A DNA stretch of 64,000 nt from Sporosarcina sp. ZBG7A (GCF_000813425.1 NZ_JWIB01000013.1:1-64000); one strand, 5' to 3'; counted from the stretch's first letter, positions 1 to 8,937 are shown. Made by a program: numbers and translations. The notes: a model not told the origin generated them from the letters alone.

Positions 1-768
1 TGCGTCTACTACGCCTCCGTCTTTATTGAATGAACCGTCTTTCGTTTCCTTCATGTGGTTATCTACCATACCCACATGCGCGTCTTCTAGAATTGGAGCG
101 TCATCGACAGTTACTTCTACTAGCGATTGATCCAGTTGAGCAGATCCATCTTCATCTATTTCTGCTTGGTTTTCAATAACCCCAACATGTGTATCACCAA
201 GAAGTTCAGATTCTTTGAGATCCGCTTGGACCACCCCGTTGTCAACTGTCGTTTCGCCGTCTTTTTGACTGACGTCTTTTGAGATAATATTAGCAGTCGT
301 TTCGCCAACTACAGGTAACTCTTCCGCTTCAACAGTTACGAGTGCAGCACTTGACTCACTGCTAGTTTCATCCTGGCTGTTTTTCTTAGCTGCAACATCT
401 GCTTGCACCGATTCCGTTAACGCAGTGTCCACTTTTACAGTGGCAACAGTACGCTTTTCCCAACTCGTTTCTTCGTTTTGCGTTTTCGTAACAGGAGCAA
501 CATCGCCTTGTACATTGTCCAAAATCCCATCGTTTACTTGGATCTTTGCCAATGAGTTTTCTTCTGTCTTGGTTTGATTTGGCAACTCAACAGACACGTC
601 ACCCGCAATCGGAAGATCCTCCAATTGAATATTGAGCAATGACTTTTCCTCTTTCTGTTGACCTGTATGTTGTTCTCCTTCATCCGCAAAACCAGCAGCA
701 GGCATTGACACTATTACAGCACCAGCCAAAGCCGTCATTCCAACGTATTTCATCCAATTCGTTTTCAT
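1..768 (-). CDS. Secreted repeat protein, partial (C-terminus beyond window edge)
   Basis: The reading frame is open for 256 codons from an ATG at 768 to the window edge, so the C-terminus is missing. AAGGAG lies 8 bases upstream of the start. Residues 1-28 look like a signal peptide (a KTNWMK start, then a hydrophobic run ending in AGFA). The mature part is acidic and consists of about six degenerate units of 32-38 residues. Each has the form hydrophobic-V-x-V, then LPI/APIL, then D/E-x-x-V-x-V-x-x-N, then an acidic stretch ending DGS. The last two units are the clearest (DTHVGVIEN and DAHVGMVDN). It starts 29 bases after the frameshifted gene upstream and is probably co-transcribed with it. 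I do not recognise the family. A cell-wall or matrix role is inferred only from secretion and the repeats. Confidence 0.75.
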   Translation of the reverse strand, partial: MKTNWMKYVGMTALAGAVIVSMPAAGFADEGEQHTGQQKEEKSLLNIQLEDLPIAGDVSVELPNQTKTEENSLAKIQVNDGILDNVQGDVAPVTKTQNEETSWEKRTVATVKVDTALTESVQADVAAKKNSQDETSSESSAALVTVEAEELPVVGETTANIISKDVSQKDGETTVDNGVVQADLKESELLGDTHVGVIENQAEIDEDGSAQLDQSLVEVTVDDAPILEDAHVGMVDNHMKETKDGSFNKDGGVVDA

Positions 769-796
769 ATTAATCTCTCTCCTTTTTTATCGTTTT

Positions 797-1390
797 TTAA
801 ATCACGTATAAAAAAGGAGTGGATTGGGGTGGTTGTCCTGGTGGTGCTTGGCTCCATTGAAGCGTTCCTATAATGTCTTCCAAATACCATTTCTGTCGAG
901 TAATCTCCGCTTTCATCAACCAACCATCCGAGACGACTGCACCTATTCCACTCATACCTGAAGAAATCGATGGTGCAGGCACACTAATTGAAGATGATCC
1001 CGTTATCAGTTGAACATTGGACATCCAAGAATTTTTGCCAGATGGTTTCAGAGGGTACGCATAGTTTGAAGTGGTCTTCGTCGACTCACTCTTCTTTGAA
1101 GATACCTTTAGTTGCTTGCCTTCTTGCAACGCTTTCCGCTCCATCGTAAACTTTTCTTCAATCGGTTTTACACCTTGCGTTGAATGAGTATTGACTTGTT
1201 TAATCTCTGTGCTTACTTCAGGTTCTTTCGAGATAGCAGAATCCACTTTGACATTGTCGTTAGCGGGAGATTTGTTCTCGTTATCCGCTTCTAGCTTCTG
1301 CTCTGGCAGTTTTTCTTGTGATGGCCGGGTCCCATCAGGTATTTCAGTTTGGTTCTCTTCTGCTACAGGAAATTGTTCCTCACGCGGCTT
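797..1390 (-). pseudogene. 3' part of a frameshifted secreted protein gene
   Basis: This frame is open from just after a TGA at 1391-1393 to the TAA at 797-799 and has no credible start of its own. The only internal starts, such as GTG at 1246, lack a ribosome site. Its first residues (KPREEQFPVAEENQTEIPDG) continue the Pro/Glu/Lys-rich composition of the upstream frame, which ends at 1363. One missing base near 1390, for example an extra A in the GAAAG run, would join the two into one protein of about 415 residues. The C-terminal part holds a Ser-rich stretch and ends in PPGQPPQSTPFLYVI. Either a real frameshift or a sequencing error could explain it. Confidence 0.6.
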
Positions 1391-2052
1391 TCAGTCACGC
1401 TCGGGCGACTCGGCTGTTCCATTTGTTCTCCTGAAGGGTCTTTGGATAAATCCTGATTAGGCTTTTCCCCGCTTGCAGGAGGTGTGTTTGTCACCGGTTG
1501 CTTTTGAAGAGGCTTCGAAACGGTTTCTGCCACAGTTCCTGCCGTTTCATCGACCGTTTTCTTCACTTGCGCCGTTGCTTTATCGACAGTTTCTGTTGTT
1601 TTATCAACAACAGGAGTCACGACAGGCACTTTCGGAAGTGGTTTCGTCACTTTTACAGTTTCTTTAGTAACAGTTTGCACGGTTTTGGTCGTCTGTTCCA
1701 AAACCGGTACTGTCTTTTCTACAGTTTCCCCGACAAAATTCGTCGTATTTTCAACGACCGCTTTCACCGGTTTCTTCTGCTTTGGATCAACAACTGTGTT
1801 GACTGTTTCAGTCGTTAAATCCACTGTACGTTCGACAGTATTCCCTGTGAATTTAACCGTTTCATCTACAAGCTCCCCTGTAGATATTACTGTTTTATCC
1901 ACAGTGTTTTTCACTTGATTTAATTGCCCTCCAACAAGACCTCTCTTTGGTTTGTCCTCAGGCTGATCCTGCGGTGTTTCATTTGCATAGCCAACACTTG
2001 GCATTGCAATCAGAAAAAGACTAGTACATAAGACTACTATGAAGTTGCGCAC
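1363..2052 (-). CDS. Secreted Thr/Val-rich repeat protein, N-terminal part of a frameshifted gene
   Basis: The GTG start at 2052 is set by GGGAGGTG six bases upstream. Residues 1-23 form a signal peptide ending SVGYA. The mature part is built from loose 11-15 residue repeats of the form ETVxxTxxTVxxT/K (DETVKFTGNTVERTV, GETVEKTVPVLEQTT, DKTTETVDKATAQVKK), which suggests an extended or amphipathic helical surface protein. The last 12 residues (SVTESRVRNNFL) look like out-of-frame reading after the frameshift near 1390. A SigB-type promoter lies at 2118-2142, so stress induction is likely. There is no LPxTG motif, so it is not an evident substrate of the sortase at 3808-4449. Function unknown. 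Confidence 0.6.
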   Translation of the reverse strand: MRNFIVVLCTSLFLIAMPSVGYANETPQDQPEDKPKRGLVGGQLNQVKNTVDKTVISTGELVDETVKFTGNTVERTVDLTTETVNTVVDPKQKKPVKAVVENTTNFVGETVEKTVPVLEQTTKTVQTVTKETVKVTKPLPKVPVVTPVVDKTTETVDKATAQVKKTVDETAGTVAETVSKPLQKQPVTNTPPASGEKPNQDLSKDPSGEQMEQPSRPSVTESRVRNNFL

Positions 2053-2117
2053 GTATTCACCTCCCTCGTCTTCGTCGTAAAGGATTTCAAATAGTAAGAA
2101 TCCCGTTACTCTCGCTC

Positions 2118-2142
2118 TTACCCAGCTGTATATCTGCTAAAC
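2118..2142 (-). promoter_or_regulatory. SigB-type promoter of the secreted repeat protein operon
   Basis: On the minus strand GTTTAG, 13 bases, then GGGTAA matches the Bacillales SigB consensus (GTTTAA, 12-15 bases, GGGWAW) with one mismatch. It lies 66 bases upstream of the GTG at 2052. Two other genes in the window carry the same arrangement. Confidence 0.7.
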
Positions 2143-2359
2143 CTATCATTTCCATTACATTCACATGAAAATGTGTCCCTATGCTGATACATATAATAGA
2201 AATAATTTTGTACTACTCGGACTTTTCGTCATACATCATTTCACCTGCCAATTTAACTATAAAAAAATAAAATGGAAACTTAAATTATATAGTTCATTAA
2301 AACTAAACCTATGATACTATATAATTAACAATTTTTTCATAGATCAGGAGGGATGATTT

Positions 2360-3754
2360 ATGTTTTGTCCGCATTGTGGAACGCAAAATGATGAAGGTTC
2401 GAAGTTCTGTTCAAATTGTGGGAAGCCACTCAAATCAAAAAAACCAAACAGTTGGATGTTACCAGTTGCTCTTAGTTCCATGATTGTCTTGCTCGGCTCA
2501 ATCGCTGGAATCGGTTATGTTGTAGATTGGAATTATGGAAAGCTGTTACATCTGTCAGATGATGCCTCACCTCCACCTATTAAAGAAGTCATTGTCGAAA
2601 AAGAGAAGCCATTAAAGCCAATCTCCTCGCAACAAATTAAGACAAAGACTGTGAAACCTGATAAAGAAAAGACAGAGGTCATCAAAGAATCTCTGCCACG
2701 TGTATTTACGATATTCACGCGCGACGGACTCGGCTCGGGCTTCCTATACAAGAAAGGCGGACTCATTGTAACGAACGCTCACGTGGTAGCGGGATTCACC
2801 GATGTCGTCGTCCGGAACTCCGATGGAAAAGATGTAGCTGGAAAAGTCATTGGCATTTCGGATCGTTATGACGTGGCACTCATTAGGGCAGAAGCATTCA
2901 GCACTCTAGATCCTCTTGCGATGGAAAGCGAAGAAACACCGATTGGCACAGAAGTGATTGCACTCGGAAGCCCGCAAGGTTTTGAGAACTCGGCTTCAGT
3001 CGGATATTTGACTGGTCTTAACCGGGATATGGAACTGGGATTTCTCTATGAAAAGATTTATCAAATCGATGCTCAGATCGACCAGGGCAGCAGTGGTGGA
3101 CCTTTGCTGGATGCGAAGACAGGTAAAGTTATTGGCATTAATTCATTGCTGTATAAAGAGAATAATTTGTTCGGCTTCTCTATCCCGATGCATAGCGTAA
3201 TAAGTTTCGTAGACCGTTGGGCAGCTTCTCCAATGAGCGAAACCACCATAGCCTCATTGTTCGGTGTGTATGATACCTACACAGCTAGTCATGACTATGA
3301 AACGGATATCACTTACGATGATGAATATACAGATTTCTATGAATACGAAGAAAGTGAAGACGATGGATATGAAGAAGATTCATCTTACGAAGGTGGATTT
3401 TATGAAGAAAACTTAATAGATTTCATGACTTCATTCCGGGAAGAATATGAAATGTCCATACAAGCGGGCGATTCTACTTTTCTTATGAGTTATTTGCTAC
3501 CAGGTGCGCCAACTACAAGAGAGTTCCAAACATTCATACAGGAAGTGGCTTCGGACGGTAGGATCTATCAGTTCTACTCAACTGACATAACAGATATTGC
3601 TATCCAAGCAGACCTAGCATTCGTTACATTGGACCTTTCCTATTCGGTTTCAGATAGTGCCGGTGAAGAGAATTACATTGAAAAAACAAAGACGTATACC
3701 ATTATTCTGGATGCGGAAGGGTACTACCAGATCAGCAATGTTGTTGATAACTAA
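2360..3754 (+). CDS. Zinc-ribbon, membrane-anchored HtrA-like serine protease
   Basis: A 464-residue protein whose ATG is preceded by AGGAGGG. Residues 3-20 form a zinc ribbon (CPHC...CSNC), 33-55 a transmembrane helix, 56-110 a charged linker, and about 112-290 a trypsin-like S1C domain. The triad is visible as His141 (TNAHVVAG), Asp171 (YDVALI) and Ser245 (GSSGGP). No PDZ domain is recognisable. A very acidic Tyr/Glu stretch follows (about 310-355), then a C-terminal domain of about 100 residues that I cannot name. The protease should face outside, with the ribbon in the cytoplasm, pointing to envelope quality control or stress sensing. A TATAAT at 2320-2325 is the likely -10. Transcription ends at a strong hairpin shared with the sortase gene. 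Confidence 0.85.
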   Translation: MFCPHCGTQNDEGSKFCSNCGKPLKSKKPNSWMLPVALSSMIVLLGSIAGIGYVVDWNYGKLLHLSDDASPPPIKEVIVEKEKPLKPISSQQIKTKTVKPDKEKTEVIKESLPRVFTIFTRDGLGSGFLYKKGGLIVTNAHVVAGFTDVVVRNSDGKDVAGKVIGISDRYDVALIRAEAFSTLDPLAMESEETPIGTEVIALGSPQGFENSASVGYLTGLNRDMELGFLYEKIYQIDAQIDQGSSGGPLLDAKTGKVIGINSLLYKENNLFGFSIPMHSVISFVDRWAASPMSETTIASLFGVYDTYTASHDYETDITYDDEYTDFYEYEESEDDGYEEDSSYEGGFYEENLIDFMTSFREEYEMSIQAGDSTFLMSYLLPGAPTTREFQTFIQEVASDGRIYQFYSTDITDIAIQADLAFVTLDLSYSVSDSAGEENYIEKTKTYTIILDAEGYYQISNVVDN

Positions 3755-3755
3755 T

Positions 3756-3799
3756 CAAGACAAAAAGCAGGCGTACGCTCCGCCTGTTTTTTTGTCTTG
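3756..3799. terminator. Bidirectional intrinsic terminator
   Basis: The long inverted repeat CAAGACAAAAAGCAGGCG / CGCCTGTTTTTTTGTCTTG sits between the convergent protease and sortase genes. It gives a T-run on either strand. Confidence 0.85.
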
Positions 3800-3807
3800 A
3801 TTTTATT

Positions 3808-4449
3808 TCAATTATCTACACGCTTTGCCATGACGACTAGCCGATGTTTGTTACTGTTGTGAGGATAACAGGTGACAAGGGATAGTTTTGCAATTCCCGG
3901 TTCTTCCGCAATCGCTTCCACTTCTTCCGGGAAGACGATGCGTGTCTCATAAATTTCATATTTTTGCGTTTCGTTCACCGTTTCAAACTCAAATTGGCTG
4001 CCTTTTTGAAGTTCATCCAATCGGTTGAAAAATTGTCCGAACACATGGGATTGGTGCCCGGCAATCGCATAGCTTCCGCCAGGGATTCCCGGTTCAAATC
4101 TACTTGGAATCGCACCGAATCCATGGTCTAGAATGTTGGGCGTCGCACCGTATGACACCGGCGCATGAATATCAATTTCCGGTATGGAAAGAACACCGAC
4201 CAGGTCGCCGATTTCCTTCTCTTGCACTTTTGGTGTCGCCGCCGCTTCGTCATTCTTCTTCAGCAATTCCTGATTATCCGTTTTTTGAGGCTGTACTTCA
4301 GTCTCCGCTTCTGCTTTCAGGTTAGCGAACGCATCCAACTGTTGTTTCCGTATCTCTCCGGTCTGTTTTGTTCCAACAAATTGCCAGACGAGCAGACAAA
4401 CACCTGCAAGGAGCAAAACGTTCCCGATATAGCGTCCTGTTTTTTTCAT
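3808..4449 (-). CDS. Sortase, probably class D
   Basis: A 213-residue transpeptidase that anchors sorting-signal proteins to the cell wall. An N-terminal membrane helix (residues 8-25) is followed by a Lys/Glu-rich linker and the sortase barrel from about 80. The catalytic residues are visible: His132 (AGHQSH), Cys194 (LVTCYP) and Arg203 (KHRLVV). The TLVTCYP-like context and lack of a long C-terminal extension resemble class D (Bacillus SrtD-type) more than class A or B; the class call is inference. The start is set by GGAGGAGGAG directly upstream. No LPxTG-type substrate is visible in the window, so its targets lie elsewhere. Confidence 0.88.
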   Translation of the reverse strand: MKKTGRYIGNVLLLAGVCLLVWQFVGTKQTGEIRKQQLDAFANLKAEAETEVQPQKTDNQELLKKNDEAAATPKVQEKEIGDLVGVLSIPEIDIHAPVSYGATPNILDHGFGAIPSRFEPGIPGGSYAIAGHQSHVFGQFFNRLDELQKGSQFEFETVNETQKYEIYETRIVFPEEVEAIAEEPGIAKLSLVTCYPHNSNKHRLVVMAKRVDN

Positions 4450-4540
4450 TCTCCTCCTCCTCCTCTGCTAAACCGTATTCTTATGGATTTGTTCCCTGTA
4501 TTCAATTCCGCTAATCCTATGTTTGCACCTGCTATCCAAC

Positions 4541-4584
4541 AAAAAAACTCCTTCTTTGCCATTCTAAATTGGCAAAGAAGGAGT
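4541..4584 (-). terminator. Intrinsic terminator of the SDR gene
   Basis: A 15-bp perfect stem (ACTCCTTCTTTGCCA and its complement) with an 8-base loop, followed on the minus strand by seven T. It lies 15 bases past the stop at 4599. Confidence 0.9.
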
Positions 4585-4598
4585 TCGTTCACTCAAAC

Positions 4599-5405
4599 TT
4601 ATTTTTGGAAGCTAGCTGCATACGCATTAACGTCAGAAATTGTAGGGCTTGTCATGTAGTGACCACCGTCAACTACAAGCAATTGGCCAGTCATGAATTT
4701 AGAGTCATCTGATGCCAAGAACAGAACTGTATTTCCGATATCTTCTGGCTCACCGTGGTATGGAAGCGCATTATACTTCATGAAGATTTCGCGTACTTCT
4801 GCAGGCAAGTTATCCTTAGCAGCAGGTGTTAAGATAAGGCCTGGTGCGATTGCGTTACAACGGATCTTGTCTTTTCCGTATTGAGTTGCAATGTAACGAG
4901 TCAAACCAGTTACAGCTGTCTTAGAAGCGCCGTATGCTGAACGGATTGCGTCTCCAGCCACTGCAGCAGTTGAAGCTGTGTTAATGATAGAACCTCCACC
5001 CGCTTTTTGCATGTGTGGAATTGCGAAACGCGCGCCAATCAATACACTCTTCAAGTTCATGTTCATCAAACGATCCCACTCATCCAAGTCAAGGTTAACA
5101 ACGTCCAAGTCTTTTTTAAGATTCGTTCCTCCGACGTTATTGAACATAACAGTTAGTGAACCATACGTGTTCACTGTGAACTCAACCGCTTCTTTAATAG
5201 ATTCTTCTTTTGTAGCATCCAAGAAGATTGCCGATGCTTCTCCGCCGTTAGCTTTGATTTCTTCAGCAGCCGCTTTGGCACCTTCAATGTTGAAATCACC
5301 GATAACAACTTTAGCGCCTTCTTTAGCAAGTAACTGTGCAGATGCAAGACCGATTCCTGATGCTCCACCTGTAACCAATGCGACTTTCTGAGCAACTCTT
5401 CCCAT
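4599..5405 (-). CDS. SDR-family NAD(P)-dependent oxidoreductase
   Basis: A 268-residue classical short-chain dehydrogenase. The cofactor motif TGGASGIG is at 12-19 and the NNAG motif is changed to NNVG (89-92). The catalytic residues are Asn117, Ser145, Tyr158 and Lys162 (YGASK). Asp37 after the second strand (VIGDFN) favours NAD(H). The C-terminus has the usual GQLLVVDGG. Such enzymes oxidise or reduce a secondary alcohol or ketone; the substrate cannot be read from the sequence. It is monocistronic, with AAGGAG nine bases before the ATG and its own terminator. The inverted repeat at 5431-5450 may be its operator. Confidence 0.85.
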   Translation of the reverse strand: MGRVAQKVALVTGGASGIGLASAQLLAKEGAKVVIGDFNIEGAKAAAEEIKANGGEASAIFLDATKEESIKEAVEFTVNTYGSLTVMFNNVGGTNLKKDLDVVNLDLDEWDRLMNMNLKSVLIGARFAIPHMQKAGGGSIINTASTAAVAGDAIRSAYGASKTAVTGLTRYIATQYGKDKIRCNAIAPGLILTPAAKDNLPAEVREIFMKYNALPYHGEPEDIGNTVLFLASDDSKFMTGQLLVVDGGHYMTSPTISDVNAYAASFQK

Positions 5406-5430
5406 TTATAAAATCTCCTTTTATGTGGTA

Positions 5431-5450
5431 TGCAGTCTCGAGTGACTGCA
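5431..5450. promoter_or_regulatory. Inverted repeat, candidate operator for the SDR gene
   Basis: TGCAGTC and GACTGCA arms are separated by TCGAGT. The repeat lies 25 bases upstream of the SDR start. It could be a repressor site or a leader hairpin. Confidence 0.4.
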
Positions 5451-5803
5451 ATCCCTTTGATTGGTAAAGAACGATGATTAGTTTAACATGAAAATACTTT
5501 CATCGTTACTGTTTTTCTGTGTCTATTTCCCAACCAAATCAAGAAGTTTTTATGTACTAGTTTGTTCACATTTGCGTACTGATTTTTTATCTACTCTTAT
5601 TACGGTTTTTCACCTTAGCACTTCCCGTACAGTGCTGTTGGCGACAGAAAAGTTAAATACGTCCCATCCTTCATACGCGGATGGATGAATATATGTGGAA
5701 TGACTTCTTCCAATCAGTAACGTAACGTAATCATGATGTCCATAATGCCAACGTGAGTCTATCCAACATGAAGTATTCCACTCGAGCTGAGCTGTCCGGT
5801 ACA

Positions 5804-5833
5804 AGAAAAAGAAGGTGCATGTTTCGCACCTTC
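5804..5833 (-). terminator. Intrinsic terminator of cstA
   Basis: GAAGGTGC / GCACCTTC stem with a 7-base loop, then TTTTTCTT on the minus strand, directly after the cstA stop. Confidence 0.85.
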
Positions 5834-5834
5834 C

Positions 5835-7274
5835 TTAATAGGTAGTTTTAGGGACTACTTGTTTTACGCTTTCTTTTCGGGACTGAACAATCTTCATCCC
5901 ATAGAAAATAGCTAGTCCCCCAACTACGACTAAACCGATTGTTACGGAGACCCCATAGCTTAACTGCAATCCTTCAGGAGCATACAACCAATAAGTTGCG
6001 ACAACACCGCTCATGAACAAAGCGGGAATTCCAGCAATATAATGCGCCCGTCCTTCACGTAGAAGATAGGACGTTGCAGTCCACAACATGATTGCCGCGA
6101 CAAACTGATTGGTTCCCCCTACGTAACGCCATAAAAAAGAGTAGTCAATCATCGATAAGTAAAACATGGGGGCCCCAAGAACTACAGTTGCTAAGAGTAC
6201 TACCCACCGTTTATCAGGATTAATCCAAGGAGAGGTAGCTTCCGTCAGCATCATACGTGCAGAACGTAAGGCTGTATCTCCTGTAGTAATCGGTAAGATA
6301 ATGACCCCTAGTATTGCTAAAATCCCACCAAAAGTCCCTAAGAGAGTGCCCGATATTTCATTTACAGCTCCCGCAGGACCACCAGCAGCTAGTGCAGCTT
6401 GAAGACCATCTGTTCCACCGAAAAACGTCATTCCTGCAGCCGCCCATATCAAAGCGATAACACCTTCTCCAATCATCGCCCCGTAGAAAACTTTACGTCC
6501 TTCTGATTCTTTCTTCATTGTTCTGGAAACAATCGGACTTTGAGTTGAGTGGAAACCTGAAATGGCTCCACATGAAATTGTCACCATTAGGAGTGGCCAA
6601 ATTGGAAGTTCACCCGGATGCATATTTGTAAAAGTTAAGTTTGGGATTTTAGCAGTTCCAAATAGTAATGCCCCTGCAATCGCTACTGCCATGACGATTA
6701 AGATTGCTCCGAAAATCGGATAAATACGACCGATGATTTTATTAATAGGTAGAATAGCAGCCAATGTAAAGTATCCAAATACGAGTACTAATGCCATTGT
6801 AAACGTGATCGGAGTTATGGAAGAGATAAGTTGCGCCGGCCCTGCTGTAAACGCCGCAGCAACTAGGACCATTAAAACAATCGACACTACACTGGTAACT
6901 TTCCGAACTGTGCTACCTAAATATTCCCCGACTAGTTTTGGGAATTGTGCACCCCCATGCTTCAGTGATAGCATTCCTGAAAAATAATCGTGGACACCAC
7001 CTGCAAAGATACTTCCTAAGACAATCCATATAAATGCTACAGGACCGTAGAGCGCACCTGCAATCGCACCAAAAATCGGGCCGAGCCCTGCAATATTTAA
7101 GAGTTGAATGAGCCATCCTCTCCACCAACTCATTGGCACATAATCCATCCCATCTGATTTCGTATAAGCTGGCGTTTTACGGGCATCATCGACAACAAAT
7201 ACCTTTTCTACTACTTTCGAATACGCGAAATATCCTGCGAATAACAAAACGATAGCTGATACAAATGTAAGCAA
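5835..7274 (-). CDS. cstA: CstA-family carbon starvation protein (short form)
   Basis: A 479-residue polytopic membrane protein with about a dozen hydrophobic segments. The N-terminal part is diagnostic of CstA (YVPMSWWRGWLIQLLNIAGLGPIFGAIAGALYGP is spread over 46-79, followed by GGVHDYFSGMLSLKHGG). Family members import peptides or pyruvate during nutrient limitation. It is shorter than the roughly 700-residue enterobacterial CstA, as is usual for the short Gram-positive type, so peptide or pyruvate transport cannot be distinguished. The start is TTG, chosen because GGGGG lies 7-8 bases upstream and the first helix begins at once. It stands alone with its own terminator. Confidence 0.85.
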   Translation of the reverse strand: MLTFVSAIVLLFAGYFAYSKVVEKVFVVDDARKTPAYTKSDGMDYVPMSWWRGWLIQLLNIAGLGPIFGAIAGALYGPVAFIWIVLGSIFAGGVHDYFSGMLSLKHGGAQFPKLVGEYLGSTVRKVTSVVSIVLMVLVAAAFTAGPAQLISSITPITFTMALVLVFGYFTLAAILPINKIIGRIYPIFGAILIVMAVAIAGALLFGTAKIPNLTFTNMHPGELPIWPLLMVTISCGAISGFHSTQSPIVSRTMKKESEGRKVFYGAMIGEGVIALIWAAAGMTFFGGTDGLQAALAAGGPAGAVNEISGTLLGTFGGILAILGVIILPITTGDTALRSARMMLTEATSPWINPDKRWVVLLATVVLGAPMFYLSMIDYSFLWRYVGGTNQFVAAIMLWTATSYLLREGRAHYIAGIPALFMSGVVATYWLYAPEGLQLSYGVSVTIGLVVVGGLAIFYGMKIVQSRKESVKQVVPKTTY

Positions 7275-7419
7275 TGTTATTCCCCCTTAATTAATCGTAT
7301 TTGTTTTAACTATTATAAATGTTCTGATTATATAAGCAACACCCAATTTGTACGTATGCATCAAATGGTTGACTTTTTTACTACTTTTTCTAATTCTATC
7401 CAAATTGTTGATTCCATTA

Positions 7420-7428
7420 TGTTATAAT
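7420..7428 (+). promoter_or_regulatory. Extended -10 promoter of the polysaccharide deacetylase gene
   Basis: TGTTATAAT gives a perfect TATAAT with the extended TG one base upstream, about 50 bases before the gene. No good -35 is visible at the right distance, which is common for extended -10 promoters. Confidence 0.55.
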
Positions 7429-7480
7429 CGACTAAAGAATTAGAACTAGTTCATTACTAAAAAGCAAAGGAATGTTGCAT

Positions 7481-8710
7481 GTGTTCAAAAAGAAATGCTG
7501 GTCTGTTTTATGGGCTGGTCTGTTGGTCTGTTTTCTAGTCGCAGTGTCACAACCGAGCGCGCAAGCAGCTACTCAAAGTTCAATGGTCACTTTGTCAAAG
7601 TCTACGGGCGGTTATACAATTGATGGGGATCAGTTAATTGGTACAGCAACTTTCATGAAAGGTGTTCCTTATGAGATGGTTGCGCAGGATGAAAAATACG
7701 CTTATTTGTCATTCGGGAATGATAAATTGGCGATTCCCATCCATATTGTCAAACCTGCTTCCCCTACGAAGGAAAAACCTTTTCCTAAGGGACGGAAAAC
7801 CGTGATTACCCAAAGTCGCGTCTCCGTAGCAAGTGCACTTCGTGGAGGGCATCGAGTCGGGTATATTAACCCTGGACACCGTCTCCCGGTTATTGCGGAA
7901 ACAAAAACCCATGTACAAGTGAATCTCGGTGGCGTACGGGGATTCATTCCCAAAACGCTCGTAACTGCGGATCGAGGAATCCCTGTACTTATGTATCATC
8001 AAATCGTTGAAAATCGCACAGCTACACCTTTTGCAAACAATAACATGGTAATTGACTTGGCTCCGTTTCAACAACAAATGGATTACTTAAAAAAGAATGG
8101 TTGGAAAACTATCGGTCCTGAAGATTTGGATAATTGGCTTATGCTTCGTAAAAATCTGACGGATAAAACCGTATTAATCACTTTTGACGATGGTCTACTT
8201 TCGCTTCAAAAGTATGCATATCCTTCCTTAGCGGAAAAAGGGTTCACAGCAACATCATTTCTCATTACATCCCGCATAAAGCAACAGGCTCAACCATGGG
8301 ATGACCAAGCGTTTCAATATGTAGGACTGAAAGAGATTCGTGAAACCGTAGATGTGTTTTCGTTCCAACACCATACTCACGGATTACATCTTCGCAGACC
8401 TGGTACACGTGAACCTTTCTTGACGACTTCAACATCTGAAGAAATTAAAGCTGATATCGCTCTCGGTCGTTCCCAAGTTTCGAAAGCTTTTGACATGCTA
8501 GATCCAAACATTCGATATCTAGCGTACCCGTTCGGTCAATTTAGTGAAACGAGTAAAAAAGCCATTTCATCTGCAGGCATTCGGATGGCATTTACAACGA
8601 ATACCGGAAACGTAAAACTCGGTGACAATCGGTACGAACTAAATCGCCAAGGAATATCTCCTAATCATTCGTTGAAAGACTTTGAAAAGAAATTGTATGG
8701 TGCATACTAA
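7481..8710 (+). CDS. Secreted polysaccharide deacetylase
   Basis: Frame opens at ATG 7472, but AAAGG abuts that codon. GTG at 7481 has proper spacing and gives a clean signal peptide (MFKKKCW, hydrophobic core, ending PSAQA), so I place the start there. After the signal come an SH3-like region (about 45-165) and a NodB domain (about 170-405). The NodB motifs are TFDDG, a His-rich motif FQHHTHGLH with the HTxxxH spacing used by some members, and RYLAYPFGQFS. It should remove acetyl groups from peptidoglycan or another wall glycan outside the cell. Monocistronic, with extended -10 promoter and own terminator. Confidence 0.85.
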   Translation: MFKKKCWSVLWAGLLVCFLVAVSQPSAQAATQSSMVTLSKSTGGYTIDGDQLIGTATFMKGVPYEMVAQDEKYAYLSFGNDKLAIPIHIVKPASPTKEKPFPKGRKTVITQSRVSVASALRGGHRVGYINPGHRLPVIAETKTHVQVNLGGVRGFIPKTLVTADRGIPVLMYHQIVENRTATPFANNNMVIDLAPFQQQMDYLKKNGWKTIGPEDLDNWLMLRKNLTDKTVLITFDDGLLSLQKYAYPSLAEKGFTATSFLITSRIKQQAQPWDDQAFQYVGLKEIRETVDVFSFQHHTHGLHLRRPGTREPFLTTSTSEEIKADIALGRSQVSKAFDMLDPNIRYLAYPFGQFSETSKKAISSAGIRMAFTTNTGNVKLGDNRYELNRQGISPNHSLKDFEKKLYGAY

Positions 8711-8723
8711 TTGGAGCACACGT

Positions 8724-8757
8724 AACAGAGATGCGATTGCGTCTCTGTTTTTGTTTT
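8724..8757 (+). terminator. Intrinsic terminator of the deacetylase gene
   Basis: An 11-bp stem AACAGAGATGC / GCGTCTCTGTT with one T-G pair and a 4-base loop, then a T-rich run. Confidence 0.85.
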
Positions 8758-8849
8758 CTTTCATTTAATAACCCTTCATTTAATATTCCATGTTAGATGT
8801 CAACTCGATTACAAATAGATGACGTTTGCCCTCGCTTAGTATTTTTAAG

Positions 8850-8875
8850 GTTTCCGTGGCCTATAGCACGGGTAT
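8850..8875 (+). promoter_or_regulatory. SigB-type promoter of the 8938 stress gene
   Basis: GTTTCC, 14 bases, GGGTAT fits the SigB consensus with the -35 slightly off. It lies 62 bases upstream of a YflT-domain general stress gene, the expected kind of target. Confidence 0.7.
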
Positions 8876-8937
8876 TCAAACACTAACAACGAATCATTAG
8901 AATACTAGCAAACACACTCAACAGGAGGCGTTTAAAA

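Larger units (their letters stand above)
5406..5834. other. Intergenic region between the SDR and cstA genes
   Basis: No gene is supported in these 429 bases. The part near the SDR gene holds a 20-base inverted repeat at 5431-5450. The far end holds the cstA terminator (5804-5833). Short frames here lack ribosome sites and recognisable sequence. Confidence 0.6.

Noticed and set aside
3808..4449. Pilus or surface-protein locus around the sortase
   Set aside because: No LPxTG-type protein or pilin is encoded nearby; the secreted repeat proteins visible in full have no sorting signal.
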